A stretch of 64,000 bases of DNA from Armatimonadota bacterium (GCA_029781035.1 JAKOXK010000081.1:62001-126000); one strand, 5' to 3'; positions 35,948 through 44,756 are shown, numbered from the stretch's first letter. Numbers and translations: made by a program. Notes: generated by a model from the letters alone, not told the origin.

Positions 35948-37837
35948 TCACGGAGAAGAGCTGGGTGGTTCCGTATCGCGTGGGTCGTCTGCCGACTGTT
36001 CCGGACTTTCGGGTTCGGCCGGTACCTCTTCCGGATAGGGTTCCATCCCGCCGAACTGGCTCTCCAGCTTGCGGAGTCGTTCAAGCTCGAGCGGGTGCTC
36101 GTGCGCCATCTCTTCTTCCGTCAGGACGCCTGTGATCCATACGGGGTTCATCAAGAAGGACTGCGGACGGAAGTGGTTGATCTGTCGCAGGGCGATCGCG
36201 TTGTAAAGATGCCAGAGAGTGACAGCCAACAACGCCAAGACCGCTTCATAGGAGTGCGCCACGTAAGCGATAGGAATCGCGTCGGCAGGAAGTACGTTTC
36301 CAGTCCTTACCGGGAACCAGAGAATGAGGCCTGATAGTCCCATTATCGGCACGCCCCAGTATTCAGCTAGGTAGTCCAATTTGGAACGGAAAGTGTACTT
36401 GCCGAACTTCGGCTCTTCCTTTGAGAGACCTAGATGGAATTTCACAGTCGTTAGGAAGTCGTGAATGTCCTTCTTATTGATCATCATCGACCAGGACTTG
36501 AAGGAGAAGCCGACCCGTTTCCATTTGACTACCAGCTCTCCGATGTGGAACAGCCAGACTGCGATCATAAGGATCCCGGCACTGTGGTGCACAAGCCGCA
36601 TCACCGGCATCCCGCCCATCGACATGTAGATCGCCCGCAGGGTGCCCTGTTCAGGGAAGCGCAGCGGGAATCCGGTCAAGACCAGAGCGGTGAAGGACAC
36701 GATCAGGAGAAGGTGCTGAATCCTCAGCGAGAGACCCATCCTCGGATAGAGCTTTTGGTTCTTGATCTCGCGGATGTCCCAAGACCGGAAGGCGCCGATC
36801 AGGATCGAGGCAAGAATCAACGCGATCGCGGCACCGACAGAGGCCATCGCACCAGGAATCCTGAAGGAAGCCTGGATGATCGCCCAAACCAAGAAGAGGA
36901 AGCTGAGGGCGCTCGTCAAGGCGACGGCTCGGAAGACCGGTGTCAGGTTCTTGAGGAACAACGCCCGCTTGAGGTCGAACAGGACGCCCAGGGCGAGGAA
37001 CGAGTTCACGCCTACGATCAGGGCCAGGAAGAAGAGCTTGATTCCAAAAAGGAAGGGCTCCTTGTCGATACGGAGATTGAGATGTCCGGCTCCCGACATG
37101 GCGAAGTTCATCTTCGCCCCGGGGTGGCATCCCGCCTGTCCGCAAGTCTTGGCCAGATTGGTCGAGTGTGTCGGAGACGCAGGATCCTTTGGGTTCAAAA
37201 CGTCGTGGATCCCATGGCAGTCGGCGCAAATCGCAGTCTTGAGGTTGCCGAACCGCATCAGGGCCTTACCGTGGAACGAGTTGTTGTAGGAATCCACGAC
37301 ATCGGTCGTGGCGCCGTACTTCTTCATCCTCGCTTCGTCCGAGTGGCAGTCCTGGCACACTTTCACCTTTTGCGCCCGTGTCCAAGTGCCTCGGATGACG
37401 ACCGCATGGGGATTGCCGCCACCGTGGCATTTGACGCAGGTCGGGTGGTCGCCCTTGACCTTGTCCGGTCGTGCGTGAACGCTTGCGACGTACTTCTCCT
37501 CCTCGTCCGGGTGGCAGTTGCCGCACTTCGGCAGGTTCTTGATCTGCTCCTCAGTGTGCGGCTCGGTCGCCGACATTCCGGTGTGGCAGTCCGTGCAGGC
37601 GAAGTCCTTGTGCGGCGAGTGTCGGAGCGCGTCCAAGCTGACGGCCGGAGCCGTCTTCGCTTCGGGATCGTGGCACACGAGACACTGGTGCCGTGATGCC
37701 GCCGCTTCTTCGGCAGCGCTGTCGTCGGTGGTTCCCCCTTGAGTCTCGGCAGTCTGTGCCATCAATCCTACGCTCAGTAGAACAATGGCGGTGGCAATGG
37801 GAGCCACCTTGAGAATCACATTTCTAAATCGTTTCAC
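35948..37837 (-). CDS. CbcL-like quinol oxidoreductase: multiheme c domain fused to a cytochrome b domain
   Basis: From a GTG (37837) with AGGAGG seven bases before it, the protein has a signal segment (VILKVAPIATAIVLLSVGLM). A cytochrome c region of ~225 residues follows with six CxxCH (CLVCH, CTDCH, CGNCH, CVKCH, CQDCH, CADCH) and one CX4CH (CGQAGCH). Then come several membrane spans, including a diheme cytochrome b type set with His residues in RIQHLLLIVSFTALVLTG, LVHHSAGILMIAVWLFHIGELV and HSYEAVLALLAVTLWHLYNAI. This layout is that of CbcL-type inner-membrane complexes moving electrons from menaquinol to periplasmic cytochromes. The tail (EEVPAEPESPEQSADD) is acidic. Confidence 0.82.
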   Translation of the reverse strand: MKRFRNVILKVAPIATAIVLLSVGLMAQTAETQGGTTDDSAAEEAAASRHQCLVCHDPEAKTAPAVSLDALRHSPHKDFACTDCHTGMSATEPHTEEQIKNLPKCGNCHPDEEEKYVASVHARPDKVKGDHPTCVKCHGGGNPHAVVIRGTWTRAQKVKVCQDCHSDEARMKKYGATTDVVDSYNNSFHGKALMRFGNLKTAICADCHGIHDVLNPKDPASPTHSTNLAKTCGQAGCHPGAKMNFAMSGAGHLNLRIDKEPFLFGIKLFFLALIVGVNSFLALGVLFDLKRALFLKNLTPVFRAVALTSALSFLFLVWAIIQASFRIPGAMASVGAAIALILASILIGAFRSWDIREIKNQKLYPRMGLSLRIQHLLLIVSFTALVLTGFPLRFPEQGTLRAIYMSMGGMPVMRLVHHSAGILMIAVWLFHIGELVVKWKRVGFSFKSWSMMINKKDIHDFLTTVKFHLGLSKEEPKFGKYTFRSKLDYLAEYWGVPIMGLSGLILWFPVRTGNVLPADAIPIAYVAHSYEAVLALLAVTLWHLYNAIALRQINHFRPQSFLMNPVWITGVLTEEEMAHEHPLELERLRKLESQFGGMEPYPEEVPAEPESPEQSADDPRDTEPPSSSP

Positions 37838-37943
37838 CACAAGCCCTCCTAGCTTGCTGGTGCCAAATTCTCGCCGGTCTGCTTCGCGTTTCCGCTCCGG
37901 TTGCCCAGGAGCACCTGGCACCGGCTTCCCTTGAAGTTTTTCC

Positions 37944-37978
37944 GTGGCCCGGGCCCTTCAAGGGCGAACCCGGGCCAC
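37944..37978. other. Stable hairpin between cytochrome genes
   Basis: Arms GTGGCCCGGG / CCCGGGCCAC (10 bp) sit in the spacer between the 37989 gene and the CbcL-like gene. No U-tract follows on the minus strand, so it may set relative expression or mRNA stability rather than end transcription. Confidence 0.55.
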
Positions 37979-37988
37979 GATCCTAGGC

Positions 37989-38318
37989 TTAGTTCTTGAC
38001 GCCGGGGTTGCGATCCTTCTTGATCTCTTCCCCGTTCTTCATGCCATCGCCGTCAGAGTCTTTGCCCTCGACCTTCTTCAGGATCTCAGCGGTGACTTTC
38101 TTTCCACCGGACTCCTTCAGGGCCGCGTAGACGTCCTTGCCGAATGCGTTGAACGCGCCACCGCTAGCCTTGGTGTGGCAAATCATGCATTTCGCCTTGC
38201 CAAGAGTGGAGTCGGGTTTGACCTTGTACGTGTCGTTAAAGGTCTTCAAGAACGCACCTGTGGCCATGGCGACCGCCGCCAAGCCGGTGACTGTTGCAAA
38301 GATGATCAAACGTTTCAT
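37989..38318 (-). CDS. Small exported monoheme cytochrome with EF-hand-like loop
   Basis: Starts MKRLIIFATVTGLAAVAMATGAFLKTFNDTYKVKPDSTLGKAKCMICHTKASGG; signal peptide and one CMICH heme site. The C-terminal DSDGDGMKNGEEIKKDRNPGVKN is a canonical-looking calcium loop. GGAG lies eight bases before ATG 38318; the track ORF adds 33 residues. It is first in an operon with the CbcL-like gene and has the Crp/Fnr-like palindrome 100 bases upstream. Probably shuttles electrons from CbcL to the outer-membrane conduit. Confidence 0.82.
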   Translation of the reverse strand: MKRLIIFATVTGLAAVAMATGAFLKTFNDTYKVKPDSTLGKAKCMICHTKASGGAFNAFGKDVYAALKESGGKKVTAEILKKVEGKDSDGDGMKNGEEIKKDRNPGVKN

Positions 38319-38417
38319 GGGACTGTCTCCGTATGGTTTCCCGAATTGAGGATACCAGTGGGTTAAACGTGTAAAGGCTTTCCTACCTACATTGTTGGCG
38401 GCCTGTTTGGGGGCCAT

Positions 38418-38431
38418 ATGACCGGTGTCAT
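38418..38431. promoter_or_regulatory. Inverted repeat ATGAC-CGGT-GTCAT upstream of the cytochrome/CbcL operon
   Basis: Identical arms and spacing to the site upstream of moaA, 100 bases before the first gene of the operon. Confidence 0.65.
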
Positions 38432-38498
38432 TCTTCGGGCCTTCTAATGAAACCTAAAGGTCGGCAGGATCGGGGCGAGCAACCCTTGCGGACACAGA

Positions 38499-38530
38499 CC
38501 GAGGCCCGTCAGGAGCCTGACGGGCCTCGG
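38499..38530 (-). terminator. Hairpin after the octaheme gene
   Basis: CCGAGGCCCGTCAGG / CCTGACGGGCCTCGG, a near-perfect 15-base stem with a 2-base centre, 28 bases after the stop codon at 38559. The U-tract is weak (TCTGTGT). Confidence 0.75.
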
Positions 38531-38558
38531 ATTTGGGCTTGTTTCTCGACCGTGGGCT

Positions 38559-40007
38559 TTAGAAGTCCTTTTGGAACCCTTGCCCAGCTCGCTTGTAGTC
38601 GCCCTGGATGACACGGAGCTTCTCGTCCCTTGAGACAGTGTTCCCGCCGTTGACCGGCTTGCTGCCGAGAACTGAATCCATGTTCAGGTTTGCCACCTCA
38701 AGGAGAGTCTCGACGTACGGGTGGTTGTGGATACCGTAGTCGTTGGACTCGACGATGAAGTAGTAGTTGTGACGCGCGCGGCGGACTTCGATCGGAATCA
38801 GCTTCTGATCCGGCGGCGTCTTGCCGAGTGCCGACACGTTTGTGGAGTAGTCCCAGAAGTCCGGGTCGCCGAGCTGTGCCTGAGCCCAGGTCTGCATCTT
38901 CGTGCGGAGTGCATAAAGCTCGTCCAACACGCTTTGCTTCACTGAGGTCGCTCTGGCGGCCGCGTCTTGAGCGGTGTGGCAAGGCGAACAGCTTGTGTCG
39001 TAGCTCACCGTGAAGGTGTGCCGCGCACTGGGCATATGGCACTTGCTGCACTGACCAGGAGCCTCGGCGTGAGCCGTGTTCCGCTTGACCACTCCGTTGC
39101 CTTCGGCGCCACCGATGCCCATCAGCATGTTGTATTGGTTGCTGGCGTGCATGTTCGGCCTCGAGCCGGAGTCGGGGATCAGTTTGGCATCGGTGCCGTT
39201 CGCGCCGCGACCGTTGTGGCATTCGCCGCAACCATGGTCAAAGGCAGTGAACTGAGCAGCCGTTGTTCCCGGATTGACCATCGACGTGTCGATGTTGAAT
39301 GTCTTGTGCCGGAGCTGCTTCTCTTCGCCGTCGGCGTTGAGGTTCCCTGTCTTGGCGTGCGGGTTGTGGCAGGTGTTGCAGTTCGCAATCTGAGGCGCCA
39401 CGTTGACGGTCTCATCGACGAACTCTTGCACTTCGGGGTCGGTCAGCGTCGAAATGTCGATGCCCTTTTCATAAACTTCCGTACGGAAGATATTGCTGTG
39501 GCAAAGGACGCACCGGCTGTTTCGAGCGTACTGACCTGGGTTGGTCGCAGCCTCTTCGATCGGGGCTGTGATCAGTTCCTTGTGCTTGGACTGGTTCCAC
39601 TCGTCATGGGTTGGGCCGTGGCATTGGCCACAAACAACGGCGGTGTCGACCCTGGGCGAGCTCACGATGTTGTCCTTCGTGGGGTTCGCCTGGTGGACGC
39701 TGCCGTTGCCGTGGCACCTTTCACACCCGACGCCAACGCTGGCGTGCTTGGTGTCGTGCCAAGTTGTGTAGACGGGGTCGCTCGCCTTCCCGCCGTGGCA
39801 CGGCGCGCAGGCTTCGGACCCGATTGCTGTGGCGGACTTTTGCTCGTTAGACATCAAAGCTAAGAACTCTGAACTGAACGATCCCCCGCCTGTCCCGCCT
39901 CCGCCGCCGCCCGCAGGGCCACCCTCGCCGCCGCAGCTCTGCACTGTCAGCAGCATGGCGGCGTAAGGGAGTGCGGCGAAGAGGGCTAGGTACCAACGTA
40001 CTTTCAT
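38559..40007 (-). CDS. Octaheme c-type cytochrome lipoprotein
   Basis: MKVRWYLALFAALPYAAMLLTVQSCGG has a lipobox-like VQSC, followed by a Gly-rich linker. Eight CxxCH sites: CAPCH, CERCH, CGQCH, CVLCH, CNTCH, CGECH, CSKCH, CSPCH. The C-terminal ARHNYYFIVESNDYGIHNHPYVETLLEVA resembles the C-terminal helix region of NrfA-type multiheme enzymes. It is last in the operon after the MtrA-like and MtrB-like genes, where MtrC-type surface cytochromes are found in known porin-cytochrome systems. Surface exposure, versus periplasmic nitrogen-compound reductase, is not decided by sequence alone. Confidence 0.78.
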   Translation of the reverse strand: MKVRWYLALFAALPYAAMLLTVQSCGGEGGPAGGGGGGTGGGSFSSEFLALMSNEQKSATAIGSEACAPCHGGKASDPVYTTWHDTKHASVGVGCERCHGNGSVHQANPTKDNIVSSPRVDTAVVCGQCHGPTHDEWNQSKHKELITAPIEEAATNPGQYARNSRCVLCHSNIFRTEVYEKGIDISTLTDPEVQEFVDETVNVAPQIANCNTCHNPHAKTGNLNADGEEKQLRHKTFNIDTSMVNPGTTAAQFTAFDHGCGECHNGRGANGTDAKLIPDSGSRPNMHASNQYNMLMGIGGAEGNGVVKRNTAHAEAPGQCSKCHMPSARHTFTVSYDTSCSPCHTAQDAAARATSVKQSVLDELYALRTKMQTWAQAQLGDPDFWDYSTNVSALGKTPPDQKLIPIEVRRARHNYYFIVESNDYGIHNHPYVETLLEVANLNMDSVLGSKPVNGGNTVSRDEKLRVIQGDYKRAGQGFQKDF

Positions 40008-40080
40008 TGCTTTCCTCCGCTACTTTTCCTTTTCAGGGCCGCCTCCATGGCGACCCAAACTGTCGCATGACGCTCCACTT

Positions 40081-41736
40081 TCAGAACCTCACCCTGAATG
40101 AGAGCATCACCATCGTCGCGTCGTAACCGACGTTGTCGTAGATCCGGTCCCGGTATTGCCAAGGAGCAACCGTGAGCGCGGCTTCGTTGCCGTTGCCGAA
40201 CTGATGGGTCAAAGAAGCCGTGAGGTAACGGCCGCGGAAATTGCCATCGGGCAGGAGCAACGGGTTGTCGTTGTCGGTGAAGAGATAGGTGTAACTGGCG
40301 GCGAGCCACCAGTTGGGCTTGACCGTCCAGTTTCCACCGAGCGCCAGCGTCGTGGCCGACGGATAGAAGCTGTCCAAGTCGAGGCCGCCCACATCGGACA
40401 GGCCCTTGGCTTTCGTCTGTGAGTTCGAGAACTCGAAATAGGCGTCCGCGTTGTCCGCGACGCTGAAGCTGCCACCGAATGTGACCGTTCCCGTCGTCAC
40501 ATCGACCTGCCGGTCTGTGTTGCGGGTGTAGTTCACGTTGTAGGTGGCATAGCCCAGCAGCCGACCGAGGTTCGCGTCAATCTTGGCCTGTGCTCGGACA
40601 CGCTGATCCCAGTACAGAAGCCGTGAGTCGGTGGTGTCCATCGTCGCCGGGTCTGTTGCCCGGTTCCAAGTCCATCGCGCCGATAACCGGATCGCCTTGT
40701 TGATCCTCCCGGTGGCTTTCGCTTCTAACTGGTCGAACTTCGGCACATCGACGTACGTGTGGTCGGCGGTGACCCGTTCGTTCTCCCGGTGCCGGTAGCC
40801 GAATTGGAAGTTCCAGCGTTGCCAGTACTGAGTTAAGTTGAACGAGCTGTTGAACCGGTCCTGCACGTAGGCGTTGGCCACGTTTGGCAAGTCGAAGGAG
40901 TCACGGCTGAAGTTGAACCGAAGGTTCGTGTCAGGCCCGATGTCCCAATCGCCACCAATGGACGACGACTTGATCTCGCTGTCCTGGTACCCCGTCTGCT
41001 CGATCCGAGTCTGCCCAAGGGATCCTTCAAGACCGATCGCGGGCGTCAACTGGATGCCATAACGTCCCGTGAGCCGTCGTTGGACGCTCTCAGGCTGGAA
41101 GCCCTGCATGTCCACGAACCGCCAGTCCGTGTAGGTGACGGCAGCGTCCCCACCCAGGGCCTTGCCTTCAAGGCTCGCGGTCGTCGTCCTCGTGCGGGTC
41201 GCGGTTGGATCCTTGGCTGCTTGGAAGCTGTAGTCCTTCTGGTCGCGGTGGTACTTCACGAACAACCCGATCTCGGGAGTGATCGCTTGGCTCACCGTCA
41301 CCGTGGTCAGCTTGCTCGTGCTCGGTTCGACCGGGCCGGAACCTGGATCCGAGAACTCGTTGCGGCTGAAGTTGAACCACAACTGGGTCTGACCGTGGAA
41401 GAACTGCATCAGCCCAGAGACGGCCGACGTCTCAAGGCCCGGCGCAGCGATGTCGATGCTCGCATACGGTGAGTTCGCTTTCAGCGGGAACACGAGGTTC
41501 ATGTCCGCGATGTAGAACCCGTGCCCCGGGGTCGAGTATTGAAGGAACTTGTGACGATTGCCTCTGATGGCCCAGTCACCGTAGGCGAGGTCCAAAGTGC
41601 CCCATTGCGTGATCGCAGTGGACGCTTCGGTCGTTGGCGGATTCGTGTCTCCGGCCTGTTGGCCATCCTGGCCCCAAGACGCGGCTGCGGCAAAGGCGAG
41701 CCAGATCAAGCTGACGGTTCGTCGGTTCAGTCTCAT
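40081..41736 (-). CDS. MtrB/PioB-family outer-membrane beta-barrel
   Basis: MRLNRRTVSLIWLAFAAAASWGQ is a signal peptide, and GGAGGT sits seven bases before ATG 41736. The ~530-residue remainder is an alternating-pattern barrel (RWNFQFGYRHRENERVTADHTYVDVP, TLALGGNWTVKPNWWLAASYTYLFTDND) ending with an aromatic (LSFRVRF), as outer-membrane barrels do. GTLDLAYGDWAIRGNRHKFLQYSTPGHGFYIADM resembles the MtrB/PioB start. It would sheathe the decaheme cytochrome encoded directly upstream. Family assignment is by architecture and context more than by long exact motifs. Confidence 0.8.
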   Translation of the reverse strand: MRLNRRTVSLIWLAFAAAASWGQDGQQAGDTNPPTTEASTAITQWGTLDLAYGDWAIRGNRHKFLQYSTPGHGFYIADMNLVFPLKANSPYASIDIAAPGLETSAVSGLMQFFHGQTQLWFNFSRNEFSDPGSGPVEPSTSKLTTVTVSQAITPEIGLFVKYHRDQKDYSFQAAKDPTATRTRTTTASLEGKALGGDAAVTYTDWRFVDMQGFQPESVQRRLTGRYGIQLTPAIGLEGSLGQTRIEQTGYQDSEIKSSSIGGDWDIGPDTNLRFNFSRDSFDLPNVANAYVQDRFNSSFNLTQYWQRWNFQFGYRHRENERVTADHTYVDVPKFDQLEAKATGRINKAIRLSARWTWNRATDPATMDTTDSRLLYWDQRVRAQAKIDANLGRLLGYATYNVNYTRNTDRQVDVTTGTVTFGGSFSVADNADAYFEFSNSQTKAKGLSDVGGLDLDSFYPSATTLALGGNWTVKPNWWLAASYTYLFTDNDNPLLLPDGNFRGRYLTASLTHQFGNGNEAALTVAPWQYRDRIYDNVGYDATMVMLSFRVRF

Positions 41737-41759
41737 GGAAGGCACCTCCATCACCTTTC

Positions 41760-42740
41760 TCATGGCTTTAAGAAGTAGGGGTCGGTGTTGCTCCCGTGAG
41801 GGGCAACGTGGCACCCGGTGTTCCAGCAGCTCTGGCCCGGATGGTGAGTCGACAGTTTCTCCGTGTGGCACTGGGCGCACAACCCTCGGGAGAACGTATT
41901 CAAGAGCCTCGGATTGGCCGATCCGTGCGCCTTGTGGCACTCCAGACAGCCGTCACCAGAGTTACCTGCGACGGGATCGTGCTGGTACACGAACGGACCG
42001 GCGTATTCCGTGTGACACGTCACGCACTTGTCGTTGACCCCGTTGAAACGGGACTTCGACTCCTTGCTCGGGTGGACCGTGTGACAGTCGCTACAGACGA
42101 CTTGGCCCTCGGGCACAGGGTGGTGCGAGTTCATGCGGAACTGCGCGATCTCAGACGTGTGGCACTGGCCGCACAAAGTCGGCTCGTCCGCCATCAGTAG
42201 ACTCTTCGTTGCCGCCGCTGCCGTGAAGAGTGGCTTCTTCAGGTCGTCGGCTTTGCCTCTTTTGAAACTGCTGTCCGCCCACTGCGGCTCCGAGTCCGGG
42301 TGAATCTTGTGGCAAGTCACACAGGCAAGGTCGGCCTTGGCGTGGGCCGAGTTCTTCCAGTGAGACGCGCTCATCGTCGATTCGTGGCAGCGCAGACAGG
42401 CCGCAGACGACTCCTTGGGAGTCATCGACCGGAACGAGACCACCTCAGGGTTGTTCTCGTCCTGGTGGACCCCGCCAGCGCCGTGGCAGCCTTCGCACCC
42501 TCGCTTGCCCAGAGGCAACTTGTCACTGCTCATACAAGCAGCGTGGGGAGATCCAGCGAAGTTCGCGACCTTGTCCTCGTGACAGGCGGCACAATACTCG
42601 TCGCCCTTGAAGTCCTCAGCCTTCGCCCGCTGGAAAATCCGCTCTGCCTCATGGCCGGGTCCATCTGCTTTTCCCGGAAACGCGGCGCCGATAAACAACG
42701 ACGCCGAACAGAGACAAAGAAGGAGACTCCAGATTCTCAT
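41760..42740 (-). CDS. Decaheme c-type cytochrome, DmsE/MtrA/PioA type
   Basis: From ATG 42740 (MRIWSLLLCLCSASLFIGAAF) the protein has nine CxxCH sites (CAACH, CEGCH, CLRCH, CVTCH, CGQCH, CSDCH, CVTCH, CLECH, CAQCH) and a tenth CX4CH (CWNTGCHVAPHGSN), the DmsE-family ending. It is the periplasmic/outer-membrane electron wire in porin-cytochrome conduits. It is first gene of the operon with the barrel and octaheme genes. A palindrome matching the moa site lies about 296 bases upstream. Confidence 0.88.
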   Translation of the reverse strand: MRIWSLLLCLCSASLFIGAAFPGKADGPGHEAERIFQRAKAEDFKGDEYCAACHEDKVANFAGSPHAACMSSDKLPLGKRGCEGCHGAGGVHQDENNPEVVSFRSMTPKESSAACLRCHESTMSASHWKNSAHAKADLACVTCHKIHPDSEPQWADSSFKRGKADDLKKPLFTAAAATKSLLMADEPTLCGQCHTSEIAQFRMNSHHPVPEGQVVCSDCHTVHPSKESKSRFNGVNDKCVTCHTEYAGPFVYQHDPVAGNSGDGCLECHKAHGSANPRLLNTFSRGLCAQCHTEKLSTHHPGQSCWNTGCHVAPHGSNTDPYFLKP

Positions 42741-43172
42741 CCGTCCCTCCGTAGGGCGGTTCTCCCCCATCCTTTTGGTCGATCCGCATTCATCATGTGT
42801 CTTCCCCCGATGGTCGTTCCTAGTTACCGGGTTGACTTTTCCGTACTCGAACCTACCCAGTACCCAAGGCCATGTCTATGATATTGGCTGATTCTAACAT
42901 TACGAAAGTATCCACATAAGCGTTTTATTGTTATTGAGGCGGGGTCGTGACAACTTTAGGTTCAAAAAGCGACACAGCGTGCCTCTCCCCGCATTCACCG
43001 ACAGGTGGCCGACTTGGGCCTTTAGACCACTTTTTATGACGGTTGTCAGGGGTCTGGTAGTCACCCTGGACTGGGCTCAAAACGCCCCTGCAACGACCTT
43101 CGCGGGCACGGCCAACAGGGCTCAAGACGTGCTTCTGGAGCGTGTCTCACGATCACAGGAACGTCCCGCGAC
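42741..43172. other. Long leader upstream of the decaheme operon
   Basis: No gene supported. AT-richer than its surroundings near 42890-42940 (tgatattggctgattctaacattacg), which could hold the promoter, and it contains the operator-like site at 43036. Confidence 0.5.
43036..43049. promoter_or_regulatory. Inverted repeat ATGAC-GGTT-GTCAG upstream of the decaheme/barrel operon
   Basis: Same arms as the sites at 33507 and 38418 with one mismatch (final G for T). About 296 bases upstream of the first gene, further than typical. Confidence 0.5.
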
Positions 43173-44315
43173 TCAGTCGGCAAGCAAGGACCGGGCGATC
43201 ACTACACGCTGGATCTCGCTCGTTCCTTCGTAGATCTCCGTGATTCGTTGGTCTCGGTACAGTCGCTCCACTCGGAACTCCTTCATATAGCCGTACCCAC
43301 CGTGAACCTGAAGCGCCTTGTGACAGACTCGGTGTGCCATCTCAGAAGCAAACAATTTGGTCATCGCCGATTCCTTCGAATGCTTCTGGTGAGTGTCCTT
43401 CATCCACGCCGTGCGATAGAGCATCGCCTTGGCCACTTCCACCTCCGTCGCCATGTCGGCGAGCATGAACTGGAGCCCTTGGAACTCAGCCAACTTCTGG
43501 CCAAACTGCGTGCGGTCCTTCGCGTACTTGATGGCCTCGTCAAGGGCACCTTCCGCAATGCCTACGGCTTGGGCGGCGATTCCAATGCGGCCGCCATCCA
43601 GTGTCGTCAGAGCTACGTTCAGGCCCTTGTTCTCCGGTCCCAACAGACACGAGGCCGGAACGCGGCACCCGTTGAAGACCATCTCGGTCGTGCTCGACGT
43701 GCGGATGCCCAGTTTGTTCTCGTGCTTTCCGACCTCGAATCCCGGTGTGGTCGCGGGTACCAGGAACGCAGAGATCCCCTTCGCACCCTTGTCCTTGTCC
43801 GTCTGGAAGAACGCGATGATCGCATCGGCGAAGCCACCGTTGGACGTGAAGTTCTTGGTTCCGTTGAGAATGAAATGGTCGCCGTCGCGGACTGCTGAAG
43901 CCCTCAACGAGCCGGGGTCGCTGCCTGCGCCGCCTTCGGTGAGGGAGAAGCAACCAAACCACTCGCCCGTGGCGAGTTTCGGCAAGTACGTCGACTTCTG
44001 TTCGTCGGTACCGAACTTGACAATGGTGTCGTTGACCAGTGAGTTCTGCACGGAGACACCGACCGCAGTCCCGGCGTCAACCTTGCTCAGCTCGATCATC
44101 GCGCCGACATAAGCCACCGCCCCCAAGTTCGAACCGCCATACTCCTCGGGCACGGTCATCCCGAGAAAACCGAGCGAACCGAGCTCGCGCAGCGCTTCCA
44201 GATTCACCTCTTGACGCTCGTCAAGCTCCTGAACGACCGGCGCCAATCGCTTTTCTGCGAACTTGCGCGCTTCTTCGATGACCAGTCTCTGTTCGTCGTT
44301 GAATGAGAAGTCCAT
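43173..44315 (-). CDS. Acyl-CoA dehydrogenase
   Basis: FAD enzyme putting a double bond at C2-C3 of an acyl-CoA. CFSLTEGGAGSDPGSLRASAV (FAD binding), FILNGTKNFTSNGG, QVHGGYGYMKEFRVERLYRDQRITEIYEGTSEIQRVVIARSLL with the catalytic Glu of IYEGTSE. Length 380 is standard. It sits downstream of the B12 mutase genes on the same strand, 9 bases from the small subunit, so a role in propionyl-/isobutyryl-CoA or branched-chain acyl breakdown is likely. Confidence 0.92.
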   Translation of the reverse strand: MDFSFNDEQRLVIEEARKFAEKRLAPVVQELDERQEVNLEALRELGSLGFLGMTVPEEYGGSNLGAVAYVGAMIELSKVDAGTAVGVSVQNSLVNDTIVKFGTDEQKSTYLPKLATGEWFGCFSLTEGGAGSDPGSLRASAVRDGDHFILNGTKNFTSNGGFADAIIAFFQTDKDKGAKGISAFLVPATTPGFEVGKHENKLGIRTSSTTEMVFNGCRVPASCLLGPENKGLNVALTTLDGGRIGIAAQAVGIAEGALDEAIKYAKDRTQFGQKLAEFQGLQFMLADMATEVEVAKAMLYRTAWMKDTHQKHSKESAMTKLFASEMAHRVCHKALQVHGGYGYMKEFRVERLYRDQRITEIYEGTSEIQRVVIARSLLAD

Positions 44316-44324
44316 GGATCGATC

Positions 44325-44735
44325 CTAGGCTCTTGGGTGCTCCTTCACCCACTCGCGTATATAGGCGACGATCATTTGGGGGTCGTCGCCAGGGCCGAAC
44401 AACTTGCCCACGCCCATGCCTGAAAGCGTTTCTTGATCCTTGGTGGGAATGATCCCGCCTCCTGTCAGAAGCCGGTCCCCCAAACCCTGTTGGTCCATGA
44501 GTTCTTTGACCCGTCTGAAATGGGGCATGTGCGCCCCCGAAAGGATGGAGAGGCCGATGACGTCGGCGTCTTCTTCCAAGGCGGCAGCAACGATGGCCTC
44601 AGGAGTCTGCTGGAGACCCAGGTAGACGACCTCCATTCCCGCCTCCACAAGCGCTCTTGCCACGACTTTGGCCCCCCGGTCATGCCCGTCCAGACCAGGT
44701 TTGCCCACGACTACTTTGATAGGCTGCTCTGCCAT
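44325..44735 (-). CDS. Acyl-CoA mutase small (cobalamin-binding) subunit
   Basis: [36 protein letters not shown] contains the DxHxxG base-off cobalamin motif (DGHDRG), with the downstream SILSGAH and TGGGIIP segments. 136 residues, matching separate B12 subunits of methylmalonyl- or isobutyryl-CoA mutase. Start at MAEQPIKV (44735). The large subunit is just upstream. Confidence 0.93.
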   Translation of the reverse strand: MAEQPIKVVVGKPGLDGHDRGAKVVARALVEAGMEVVYLGLQQTPEAIVAAALEEDADVIGLSILSGAHMPHFRRVKELMDQQGLGDRLLTGGGIIPTKDQETLSGMGVGKLFGPGDDPQMIVAYIREWVKEHPRA

Positions 44736-44756
44736 GCTTGTCTCCACACTGAAACC

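Noticed and set aside
36461-37696. 411-residue plus-strand ORF opposite the CbcL-like gene
   Set aside because: Shadow frame; charged low-complexity translation, while the minus strand has heme motifs and membrane spans.
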